5,601 nt of DNA from an uncultured Acidaminococcus sp. (lineage in GTDB: Bacteria; Bacillota; Negativicutes; Acidaminococcales; Acidaminococcaceae): positions 1 through 5,601 of the forward strand of contig CAAGJR010000026.1 in NCBI GenBank assembly GCA_900770265.1, given 5' to 3'. A program made the translations under genes and the position numbers. Of the stretch, positions 1-5,258 are shown in pieces. The notes below the pieces were generated by a model. The model did not search any database. It was given only the letters and a program-made list of their open reading frames with translations, and was not told where the DNA came from. The number at the start of each line of letters is the position of its first letter. Position 1 is the first letter of the stretch.

Positions 1-12
1 AAAGAGGGAGGG

Positions 13-33
13 AATCACAATCTGTTTGTGATT
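13..33. repeat. AT-rich hairpin at the left edge
   Basis: AATCACAA (13-20) and TTGTGATT (26-33) form an 8-bp stem around a 5-base loop. Flanking GAG (8-10) and CTC (38-40) could lengthen it with wobble pairs. No T-run follows, so a terminator for a gene outside the window is possible but not supported. No coding sequence is visible in 1-63. Confidence 0.4.
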
Positions 34-99
34 GTTTCTCCGGCGAAACCGTAAGGGAAAATAGAACCCACCACCATTGCGCTGACGCGCAACGGTCCC

Positions 100-228
100 C
101 CGCCCTTGAAAAGGGCGGATATCTTTGTTGTCGCTTGTTTGTCGTTGCTTATCGGTTGGGTTGTGAGGATATAAAATTTGAATGATAGATCCTGAAAGCA
201 GAAACGCAGCAGTCCGCCTCACGATTCT
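100..228. repeat. Tandem repeat unit, copy 1 (129 bp)
   Basis: The unit opens with a perfect hairpin, CCGCCCTT (100-107) and AAGGGCGG (111-118) around GAA. It runs through a TATAAAATTTGAATGATAG stretch and ends in GTCCGCCTCACGATTCT. It differs from copy 2 by a few substitutions and a one-base indel (GATAGAT against GATAGAAT), so the two are about 95% identical and the duplication is recent or maintained. Confidence 0.9.
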
Positions 229-358
229 CCGCCCTTGAAAAGGGCGGATATCCTTGTTGTCGCTTGTTTGTCTTTGCTTATCGGTTGGTTTCTGAGGATA
301 TAAAATTTGAATGATAGAATCCTGAAAGCAGAAACGCAGCAGTCCGCCTCACGATTCT
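229..358. repeat. Tandem repeat unit, copy 2 (130 bp)
   Basis: This is the second direct copy, opening with the same hairpin (229-247) and closing with the same GTCCGCCTCACGATTCT tail. A third hairpin of the same kind, with a longer T-rich loop (CCGCCCTT TTT AAGGGCGG region, 359-377), follows but is not followed by a third unit body. Three hairpins therefore punctuate two unit bodies. Confidence 0.9.
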
Positions 359-450
359 CCGCCCTTTTTAAGGGCGGGGGACCAGCCGCATGGCTGGTGG
401 TGGGTTCTTCATTTATTTTTTACAAAAAAAGTCGAAAAAACTTTGACTTT

Positions 451-477
451 TTAGCACTCAACACTTGACAGTGCTAA
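451..477. promoter_or_regulatory. CIRCE element (HrcA operator)
   Basis: TTAGCACTC (451-459), nine bases, then CAGTGCTAA (469-477). This matches the CIRCE consensus TTAGCACTC-N9-GAGTGCTAA with a single mismatch in the right arm. CIRCE is the known binding site of the HrcA heat-shock repressor. Here it covers the -35 hexamer of the hsp20 promoter, so bound HrcA would block RNA polymerase and release would follow heat or protein-folding stress. Confidence 0.95.
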
Positions 478-496
478 CAACTTGTGCTAGTATAAT
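465..496 (+). promoter_or_regulatory. Sigma-A-type promoter of hsp20
   Basis: A perfect -35, TTGACA (465-470), lies inside the CIRCE. Two -10 readings are possible. TAGTAT (488-493) has 17-bp spacing and a preceding TG (485-486), giving an extended -10. A perfect TATAAT (491-496) has a long 20-bp spacer. Either way transcription should start near 498-505. An 8-bp A/T inverted repeat (AAAAAGTC 426-433, GACTTTTT 445-452) sits just upstream and may act as an A-tract region or weak terminator. Confidence 0.85.
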
Positions 497-499
497 AGT

Positions 500-647
500 C
501 GGACGAAGGAAAGACCCACAGAAGGGTTCCCGTAAGGAACCTGGAACGTTGGACGACGGGTCCCATGCGGAACCCCGGGAATCCGAAAGCCTTTCGGTAG
601 TCTCAAAAGCTGACCTTCAAGGCCAAGATTGAATGGAGGAATGGCTT
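500..647 (+). promoter_or_regulatory. Long structured 5' leader of hsp20
   Basis: About 145 nt separate the predicted transcript start from the hsp20 start codon. Visible stems are GACCC (513-517) with GGGTC (558-562), enclosing GGTTCC (525-530) with GGAACC (536-541). After these comes CCGAAA (583-588) with TTTCGG (592-597). A weak stem, AAGGCCA (619-625) with TGGCTT (642-647), brackets the ribosome binding site GGAGGA (635-640) and ends directly before the start codon. A regulatory RNA such as a thermosensor is possible; no known class was recognised. Confidence 0.45.
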
Positions 648-1091
648 ATGTTACTGCCTGCTGTTTTCAATGATAATGTGTTTGATGATCTGATGGATGA
701 TTTTGATGATGTGTTCTCTGTGCGGAATCCTCTGTATGGGAAACATACCAGAAATATGATGAAGACCGATGTGCGGGATGTGGGCGACCACTATGAACTG
801 GATATCGATCTGCCGGGCTTCAAGAAAGACGAAATCCATGCACAGCTGCAGGATGGGTACCTGACCATCAGTGCCAGCAAGGGCGTGGACAAGGATGAAA
901 AGGACAAGAAGGGCCAGTACATCCGTCGTGAACGTACCTTTGGTCAGTGCGCCCGGAGCTTCTATGTGGGCGAAGGTGTCACCGAGGCTGATGTGAAGGC
1001 CAAGTACGAGAACGGTATCCTGGAACTCAGCGTACCCAAGAAGGAAGCCCAGAAAGTGGACAACAAGAAATACATCGCCATCGAAGGCTGA
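648..1091 (+). CDS. hsp20: Small heat-shock protein, Hsp20 / alpha-crystallin family
   Basis: Encodes a 147-residue cytoplasmic holdase chaperone of the alpha-crystallin family, which binds unfolding proteins and keeps them soluble for refolding by ATP-dependent chaperones. The N-terminal arm (about 1-38) is rich in Phe and Asp. The alpha-crystallin domain begins around TDVRDVGDHYELDIDLPGF and contains the hallmark AKYENGILELSVPK. The tail ends IAIEG, the I-x-I type motif that drives oligomer assembly. Length is typical for the family. An ATG at 633 is in frame, but it overlaps the ribosome binding site GGAGGA (635-640). The ATG at 648 has correct spacing (7 nt) and gives a normal MLLP start, so it is preferred. 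The gene is monocistronic: CIRCE promoter upstream, terminator right after the stop. Confidence 0.96.
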   Translation: MLLPAVFNDNVFDDLMDDFDDVFSVRNPLYGKHTRNMMKTDVRDVGDHYELDIDLPGFKKDEIHAQLQDGYLTISASKGVDKDEKDKKGQYIRRERTFGQCARSFYVGEGVTEADVKAKYENGILELSVPKKEAQKVDNKKYIAIEG

Positions 1092-1101
1092 TGACGACCA
1101 G

Positions 1102-1136
1102 GAAACCCCGCCGGGGAACCGACGGGGTTTCTTTTT
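1102..1136 (+). terminator. Rho-independent terminator of hsp20
   Basis: GAAACCCCG (1102-1110) pairs perfectly with CGGGGTTTC (1123-1131) around a 12-base loop, followed by TTTTT (1132-1136). It starts 10 bases after the hsp20 stop codon. Confidence 0.93.
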
Positions 1137-1146
1137 ACACACAAAC

Positions 1147-1160
1147 TGACTGTATAGTCA
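1147..1160. promoter_or_regulatory. Palindrome upstream of tetR, candidate operator
   Basis: TGACT (1147-1151) and AGTCA (1156-1160) form an inverted repeat around GTAT. TetR-family repressors usually bind such palindromes near their own promoter. On the opposite strand the site reads TGACTATACAGTCA; its ACTATAC recurs at the transporter promoter (2058-2064). Assignment as a TetR operator is inference. Confidence 0.45.
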
Positions 1161-1232
1161 CTCGAAACCCTGCGAGTTTTCAAAGGAGACACAAAACAGT
1201 AATGACAAAACAATGAACTTTTGCAGAGCGCA

Positions 1233-1261
1233 TTGCATGGGGTATGGGGGTATGTTACACT
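1233..1261 (+). promoter_or_regulatory. Probable promoter of the tetR-family gene
   Basis: TTGCAT (1233-1238), 17 bases, then TACACT (1256-1261). The bases TGT directly before the -10 give an extended -10 motif. Predicted transcription would start near 1268, about 28 nt before the tetR start codon at 1296. It is the best-spaced promoter between the hsp20 terminator and tetR. Confidence 0.6.
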
Positions 1262-1295
1262 ACTAAAGAATCAAAATGATTGGAGCTGCAGCAAG

Positions 1296-1997
1296 ATGGG
1301 CAGAAACAGAAAGACAACGTTGGCAGACGAGACTCCAAAGAATCAGATGATCAAAGAAAAAATCCTGCATACGGCGAACAACCTGCTTCAGGAAGTGGGC
1401 TACCAGCGGACGACGCTGTCGCGGATCAGCGAGCTGGCCGGCATCAGCCCCACGGAAATCCGGCGTTTATTCAAATCCAAGGACGATATCCTGGCCGGGA
1501 TCACGGAAAAATTCACGAGCCGGGCGTAGGAAATCCTGGAGGAGGAACTGCAGCCTTCGGAAATTTTACTGAAGGAAGACGCAAAAGAGATGCTGGCCCT
1601 GTACCAGTACATCGTACCCCTGGCCCTTGCTCTGGAGGCGGTGGACCACAGCGCCATGCTGTGCAGCATCTACAAGACCATGTATACTACGCCTTCCCTG
1701 TTCGAGATCCTGGTGGACCGGCATGCCTCCTATGCCCACCTGACCTTCGCCCGGAAGTTCACCCTGCAGGAATGTTACGAGCGGATCCTGCTGGTGCGGG
1801 CGTCCATGAGCGGGTACATCCTGAGCCACGAGTTCAAGTACCTGTTCCCCCGGGAGAACCTGAAGAAGCTGTGCCTGACCCAGGCGCTGCGGATCTTCGA
1901 GGTGCCCCAGGACAAGATCGAACTGCTGCTGGTGGAGCTGGAGACCCAGAAGGATAAGCTGCTGGAAGTAAGCCAGCGGATCTTTGCAGAAATATAA
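1296..1997 (+). pseudogene. TetR/AcrR-family regulator interrupted by an amber codon
   Basis: The frame encodes a 233-codon TetR-family repressor but contains TAG at 1527-1529 (codon 78). Codons 1-77 hold the whole N-terminal DNA-binding domain. The helix-turn-helix lies around residues 39-66 (TTLSRISELAGISPTEIRRLFKSKDDIL, quoted in two parts: TTLSRISELAGISPTE, then IRRLFKSKDDIL). After the TAG the same frame continues without shift through a helical ligand-binding and dimerisation domain to TAA at 1995-1997. Start ATG 1296 is preceded by GGAG (1282-1285). Possible outcomes are a recent nonsense pseudogene, a read or assembly error, or two products with restart at ATG 1590, which has AAGGAAG 11 nt upstream. 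A DNA-binding domain without its dimerisation domain would probably bind poorly. The gene sits just before the ECF transporter operon on the same strand, so it is the likely local regulator. Confidence 0.85.
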
Positions 1998-2029
1998 AAA
2001 GGACTGTCGCTGAAGCGGCAGTCCTTTTT
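1996..2029 (+). terminator. Rho-independent terminator of tetR
   Basis: A 15-bp stem, AAAAAGGACTGTCGC (1996-2010) with GCGGCAGTCCTTTTT (2015-2029) and one G-U pair, closes on the loop TGAA. It overlaps the tetR stop codon. A-run and T-run on either side mean it could work in both directions. It separates tetR from the following operon. Confidence 0.95.
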
Positions 2030-2031
2030 GC

Positions 2032-2060
2032 TTGACAGTCACGGATTTGCCACATAAACT
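2032..2060 (+). promoter_or_regulatory. Promoter of the ECF transporter operon
   Basis: A perfect -35, TTGACA (2032-2037), is followed after exactly 17 bases by TAAACT (2055-2060). Transcription should start near 2067, leaving only about 30 nt of leader before the ATG at 2097. That is too short for a T-box or riboswitch, so control is likely by a DNA-binding protein. Confidence 0.8.
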
Positions 2061-2091
2061 ATACTCATACATTTGTAGCAAAGGAGTATAG
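2059..2091. promoter_or_regulatory. Inverted repeat over promoter and RBS, candidate operator
   Basis: CTATACTC (2059-2066) and GAGTATAG (2084-2091) are exact inverted repeats 17 bases apart. The left arm overlaps the end of the -10, the right arm overlaps the ribosome binding site AAAGGAG (2080-2086). The left arm probably lies just upstream of the transcript start, so a protein operator is more likely than an RNA hairpin hiding the ribosome site. Binding by the adjacent TetR-family protein is inferred. Confidence 0.5.
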
Positions 2092-2096
2092 CAATC

Positions 2097-2666
2097 ATGG
2101 ACAAACCGATTCCGGATCTGATCACCGTGGAAGCAGCCCGGGACACCCATCGCTGGGTGGCCATGACGGCCCTGCTGCTGGCCATCGGTGTCATCCTCCA
2201 TACCATCAGTCCCAACGTGGGCGGCGTGACCCCCAACTGGACCATCGCCATGTATTCCATCACCATCTGTCTGACAAAACCGGGCCTGACCCGGGCGCTG
2301 GGCATCGGGTTCGTAGCGGGGCTGACCCTGGTCCCCTCCTCCAAATCCGCCTTCCCGCTGGGGAATATCGCCAGTGAGGTGAGCGGGGCCCTGACGGCCT
2401 GCATCCTGGTGAAGGCCTTTGCCCTGACCCATCTGGAGAACCTGAAGGTGAAACCCTTCATCGTGGGCTTTGTGGCCACCAGCGTCAGCGGCGCCGTATT
2501 CACCTACATCCTGAAACTGGTGCTGGGACTGCCGATGACCGTGTGGACCCATGCCATGCTGCCGGTGGTGTTCACCGTGGGCGCCCTGAACGGCGTGGTG
2601 ACCCAGGTGCTGTACGGACCGGTGCGGAAGATCTTCTATGCAACGGAGGGGAAACACCATGAGTGA
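2097..2666 (+). CDS. ECF transporter substrate-binding (S) component, TrpP-like
   Basis: A 189-residue hydrophobic protein with about six membrane segments (roughly 21-38, 48-60, 65-80, 91-110, 119-140, 150-172) and a polar N-terminus. Size and topology are those of ECF S components, the membrane proteins that bind the substrate. Stretches such as LLLAIGVILHTISP (27-40) and KSAFPLGNIASEVSGALTA (83-101) resemble what I recall of the tryptophan transporter TrpP (YhaG) family, so tryptophan or a related compound is the best guess. Substrate is unproven and the symbol is withheld. Ribosome binding site AAAGGAG (2080-2086) supports ATG 2097. The gene is first in a four-gene operon and its end overlaps the first ATPase gene by 8 bases. 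Confidence 0.7.
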   Translation: MDKPIPDLITVEAARDTHRWVAMTALLLAIGVILHTISPNVGGVTPNWTIAMYSITICLTKPGLTRALGIGFVAGLTLVPSSKSAFPLGNIASEVSGALTACILVKAFALTHLENLKVKPFIVGFVATSVSGAVFTYILKLVLGLPMTVWTHAMLPVVFTVGALNGVVTQVLYGPVRKIFYATEGKHHE

Positions 2667-3519
2667 AACGGCCATCCGGATCTCGGAATTCTATTATGCC
2701 TATCTGGGCAGTGACCTGGTGCTGAAGGACATCAACCTGGACATCCAGAAGGGCAGCTTCACGGCCATCGCCGGGCCCAGCGGCGCGGGCAAGACCACAT
2801 TGTGCAAGGCCATGACGGGCATCGTGCCCCATTACTATGGGGGCCGGTACCACGGCAAAGTGGAAGTGCTGGGCGAAGACCTGAAAGGGAAGAAAATCTC
2901 GGAAATCGCCATGCGGGTGGGCATCATGATGGATGACTACGAAAGCCAGATGGTGTCCCTGACGGCCGGGGAGGAAATCGCCTTCGGACTGCTGAACCAT
3001 GGCTTTTCGCCGGACGAGGTGGACCAGCGGGTGAGCCAGGCCCTGGCGGATGTGGGTCTGCCGGGACGGGAAAGCTACCAGCTGGACGAACTGTCCGGGG
3101 GCCAGCGGCAGCGGCTGCTGCTGGCATCCGTGCTGGCCTGCCGGCCGGAAGTGCTGATCCTGGATGAACCGGTGTCGGCTCTCGACCCGGACGGGGCCCG
3201 GTCCCTCTATGCCCTGCTGTATAAGATCTACAAACAGCACAACATGACAGTGGTCGTCGTTGAACACGACCTGAACTACCTGCTGCCCTATATGACGGAT
3301 CTGGTGCTGATCAGCGGCGGCGAGGCCCGGGTACAGGGGCCTTTCGAACAGGCGGCCCGGGAAGCTTTCCAGCAGGAAGACCTGCGGGAGAACCTGCCGG
3401 AACTGTGGCTGGTGAAGCTGGGGCTGGAAGAGAAATTCCACTGCCAGCTGGGCAACTGGCGCAGTGAGGACGAAGCGGAACAGGAACTGACCCGGAAATT
3501 CCAGGGAGGCAAGGCATGA
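2659..3519 (+). CDS. ECF transporter ATPase (first EcfA subunit)
   Basis: A 286-residue cytoplasmic ABC ATPase that would power uptake with the second ATPase below. It has Walker A GPSGAGKTT (39-47), signature LSGGQ (145-149), Walker B VLILDE (165-170), D-loop SALD (173-176) and switch His203 (VEHD). Where relatives read VGxVFQxPExQ, this protein reads VGIMMDDYESQ (87-97). The Q-loop glutamine is therefore Asp92, while the second glutamine (Gln97), typical of EcfA proteins, is kept. An ATG at 2638 is in frame, but ATG 2659 has GGAGGGG (2645-2651) at ideal spacing and is chosen. The start overlaps the S-component stop by 8 bases and the stop overlaps the next start by 4, indicating translational coupling. 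Confidence 0.92.
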   Translation: MSETAIRISEFYYAYLGSDLVLKDINLDIQKGSFTAIAGPSGAGKTTLCKAMTGIVPHYYGGRYHGKVEVLGEDLKGKKISEIAMRVGIMMDDYESQMVSLTAGEEIAFGLLNHGFSPDEVDQRVSQALADVGLPGRESYQLDELSGGQRQRLLLASVLACRPEVLILDEPVSALDPDGARSLYALLYKIYKQHNMTVVVVEHDLNYLLPYMTDLVLISGGEARVQGPFEQAAREAFQQEDLRENLPELWLVKLGLEEKFHCQLGNWRSEDEAEQELTRKFQGGKA

Positions 3520-4358
3520 TAGAAGCAAAAGAAGTGAACTTCGCCTATCGCAGAGGGGTGCCCGTGCTGCAGGACATCCAATGCAAGGTGGAAGATGGAG
3601 AAGCCGTGGCCCTGTTGGGGCACAACGGCAGCGGAAAGACCACCCTGAGCCGGCTGTTCATGGCACTGAACCATCCCCGCAGCGGACAGGTGCTGGTGGA
3701 CGGCGTGGACATCGTGGACTGCGAACCGGCGGACCTGGCGGACAAGGTGGGGTATGTGTTCCAGAACCCGGATCTGCAGCTGCTGGGAGATACCGTATAC
3801 GATGAAGTGGCCTATGGCCTGCAGACCCGGAAAATGCCCAAAGCGGACCTGGACAAACAGGTGCGGGAAGCGGTGGAGGCCATGGGGCTGACTCCCTATC
3901 TGGACCAGTATCCCCGGGGGCTTTCCTTCGGCCAGAAACGGCGGCTGGGGGTAGCGGTGGCCCTGGCTCTGCAGCCCCGGACCCTGATTTTGGATGAAAT
4001 CACCAACGGGCAGGATGAACAGGAAAAACTCCATATGATGAACTACCTGTCCAAACTGCAAAAAGAAAAACATATGACGCTGATCCTGATCACCCACGAC
4101 ATGGAGATTGCCAGGAAATATACCCAGCACGCGCTGGTGCTCCATGACGGGCAGCTGGTGTACGACGGAAAGACGAAAGACCTGTTCGACGGCAAGCGGC
4201 CCATCGAGGAATGGGGCCTGAAGCAGCCGGTACTGGCCCGGCTGGGGGCCCTGTTCGGGGTGGAGGCGGACAGCCCGGAAGCCCTGTGTGACCAGCTGGA
4301 GCTGAAGGAAGCACCGCAAGAACAGCGGAAGGAAGAGAAAGAAGGTGGCGAGGCATGA
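3516..4358 (+). CDS. ECF transporter ATPase (second EcfA subunit)
   Basis: A 280-residue ABC ATPase, partner of the preceding one in the expected heterodimer. Walker A is GHNGSGKTT (35-43) and the Q-loop VFQNPDLQ (81-88) is canonical for EcfA. The signature is LSFGQ (136-140) instead of LSGGQ. Walker B is LILDE (157-161), followed by TNGQD (163-167) where TAGLD-like D-loops are usual, and the switch is His194 (ITHD). The C-terminal tail (about 263-280) is rich in Lys and Glu. Start and previous stop share ATGA, with GGGAGG (3504-3509) six bases upstream. The gene's own stop overlaps the ecfT start in the same way. Confidence 0.92.
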   Translation: MIEAKEVNFAYRRGVPVLQDIQCKVEDGEAVALLGHNGSGKTTLSRLFMALNHPRSGQVLVDGVDIVDCEPADLADKVGYVFQNPDLQLLGDTVYDEVAYGLQTRKMPKADLDKQVREAVEAMGLTPYLDQYPRGLSFGQKRRLGVAVALALQPRTLILDEITNGQDEQEKLHMMNYLSKLQKEKHMTLILITHDMEIARKYTQHALVLHDGQLVYDGKTKDLFDGKRPIEEWGLKQPVLARLGALFGVEADSPEALCDQLELKEAPQEQRKEEKEGGEA

Positions 4359-5023
4359 AGCTGACCGCTTTTACGAAACTGATCCTGGTGCTGGCGGTGA
4401 CGGCCTGGGTATTCCTGCTGCCGGTGTCGGCAGTGGCCACGATCCTGGCCCTGGAACTGGTGATTTTGCTGTACATCAAGCGGGACCGGATGACCATGGC
4501 GGCCATCGGGACCCTGACGGTGTTCACGGGCATGATGGTGGTGCTGCAGCTGCTGTTCGGTTCGGCGCTGTACATTGCGCTCACCGGCGGGCTGCGGATG
4601 TTCGTCATGACCACGGCGTTTTTGTGCCTTTTGGCATCCACCCGGATCCAGGACATTGCCCAGGCCCTGGTGGAAAAATTCCATATGCCCTATGAATACG
4701 CCTTTATGCTGACCACGGCCCTGCGGTTCGTTCCGGACTTTTTGTCGGATTCGGCCATCACCCTGGACGCCCAGTCCTGCCGGGGGTATTCCAACCGGGG
4801 CAACGCCTTCAAACGGCTGTATGCGTACCTGGCGGTGGTGAAGCCGCTGGTGATGCGGGCGGTGGCCAAGTCGGACACCCTGGCCCTTTCCATGGAACTG
4901 AAGGGGTTCGGGCCCAACACGTACAAGAACCGGCGGCCCATGAAGCTGCACGTCCTGGATTACGTGACGCTGCTGCTCGTCATCGTGCTGAGCACGTATC
5001 CCATCTGGATCAAACATATTTAA
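4355..5023 (+). CDS. ecfT: ECF transporter transmembrane coupling protein EcfT
   Basis: A 222-residue integral membrane protein that links the two ATPases to the substrate-binding component. Membrane segments are visible at about 8-40, 47-70, 72-95 and 199-217. The cytoplasmic region 121-190 holds the coupling helices, which dock on the ATPases. EcfT proteins normally carry two Ala-Arg-Gly/Ser motifs here. This one has QSCRGY (first motif Cys-Arg-Gly, 142-144) and MELKGFG (second motif Leu-Lys-Gly, 182-184), so the second arginine is lysine. Start ATG 4355 overlaps the ATPase stop as ATGA, with AGGTGG (4343-4348) upstream. It is the last gene of the operon, ending in TAA. No terminator follows directly; the first one is at 5259-5288. 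Confidence 0.93.
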   Translation: MKLTAFTKLILVLAVTAWVFLLPVSAVATILALELVILLYIKRDRMTMAAIGTLTVFTGMMVVLQLLFGSALYIALTGGLRMFVMTTAFLCLLASTRIQDIAQALVEKFHMPYEYAFMLTTALRFVPDFLSDSAITLDAQSCRGYSNRGNAFKRLYAYLAVVKPLVMRAVAKSDTLALSMELKGFGPNTYKNRRPMKLHVLDYVTLLLVIVLSTYPIWIKHI

Positions 5024-5108
5024 AAAATGGCCTGCTGGGCGCCCTGGGAACGGGTTTGCCGAGCGATATTTTGCCTGATCTCTTCGGTCGAAGGATACGT
5101 TGCTTGGC

Positions 5109-5156
5109 GGGCGCACCGGGCGGGATCGCTCCGCGACCCTTGGTGCGCCCCTACGG
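5109..5156. repeat. REP-like hairpin, first of a head-to-head pair
   Basis: GGGCGCACC (5109-5117) pairs with GGTGCGCCC (5142-5150), with further GC pairing inside. It is followed by CCCCTACGG (5148-5156), the exact reverse complement of the sequence that opens the second hairpin. It lies between ecfT and tex and has no reading frame of its own. Confidence 0.75.
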
Positions 5157-5182
5157 AGTATAATCGATTGTCCGTTGCTGCA

Positions 5183-5230
5183 CCGTAGGGGCTTACCAAG
5201 ACCGGCGCAGCCGTGTCGCCCGGTAAGCCC
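5183..5230. repeat. REP-like hairpin, second of a head-to-head pair
   Basis: CCGTAGGGG (5183-5191) leads into GGGCTTACC (5189-5197), which pairs with GGTAAGCCC (5222-5230). GGCG (5204-5207) and CGCC (5217-5220) pair inside. It mirrors the first hairpin in layout and flank but has a different stem sequence, as expected for related intergenic repeat units placed in opposite orientation. Confidence 0.75.
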
Positions 5231-5258
5231 ATTCCGGGCCTGCAGGCGGGCACATCAA

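Larger units (their letters stand above)
64..407. repeat. Nested inverted-repeat intergenic element with tandem core
   Basis: The ends GAACCCACCACCA (64-76) and TGGTGGTGGGTTC (395-407) are exact inverted repeats. A second exact inverted pair lies inside them: GGTCCCCCGCCCTT (94-107) and AAGGGCGGGGGACC (370-383). Between outer and inner arms each end has its own hairpin. On the left it is TTGCGC/GCGCAA with loop TGAC (77-92); on the right it is ACCAGCC/GGCTGGT with loop GCAT (381-398). The core is two ~130-bp direct repeats. There is no credible open reading frame, no transposase and no obvious target-site duplication. It could be a MITE-like or REP/BIME-like element, or the DNA of a structured RNA. 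The architecture is certain; the identity is not. Confidence 0.8.

Noticed and set aside
100..377. CRISPR-like array from the repeated hairpin units
   Set aside because: Only two long units that are nearly identical throughout; no short repeats separated by unique spacers and no cas genes.
565..600. Small 11-codon reading frame (MRNPGNPKAFR) in the hsp20 leader
   Set aside because: No ribosome binding site, and its bases are better explained by the leader stems.
633..647. Upstream ATG at 633 as the hsp20 start
   Set aside because: It overlaps the ribosome binding site that correctly serves ATG 648 and has no site of its own.
1202..1266. Overlapping mini-frames MTKQ and MNFCRAHCMGYGGMLHY before tetR
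   Set aside because: An AAAGGAG (1182-1188) lies 13 bases before the first, but the best tetR promoter (1233-1261) lies inside the second; no support for a leader peptide.
1527..1529. Pyrrolysine or other programmed amber recoding
   Set aside because: TetR proteins are not known to use it, there is no recoding signal evident, and a nonsense mutation or base error is simpler.
1280..1957. 225-codon + strand frame overlapping tetR
   Set aside because: Low-complexity Gly/Pro/Arg-rich product, out of frame with the clear TetR protein; a shadow of GC-rich codons.
2067..2096. T-box, riboswitch or TRAP-type attenuator before the TrpP-like gene
   Set aside because: The predicted leader is only about 30 nt and shows no such structure.
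1566..5116. Series of long minus-strand frames opposite tetR and the ECF operon
   Set aside because: His/Gln/Pro-rich products without recognisable domains, opposite well-supported genes; expected from GC-rich coding DNA.
5159..5164. TATAAT as the tex promoter -10
   Set aside because: No acceptable -35 at 16-18 bases upstream and no TGn extension; a weak promoter cannot be excluded.
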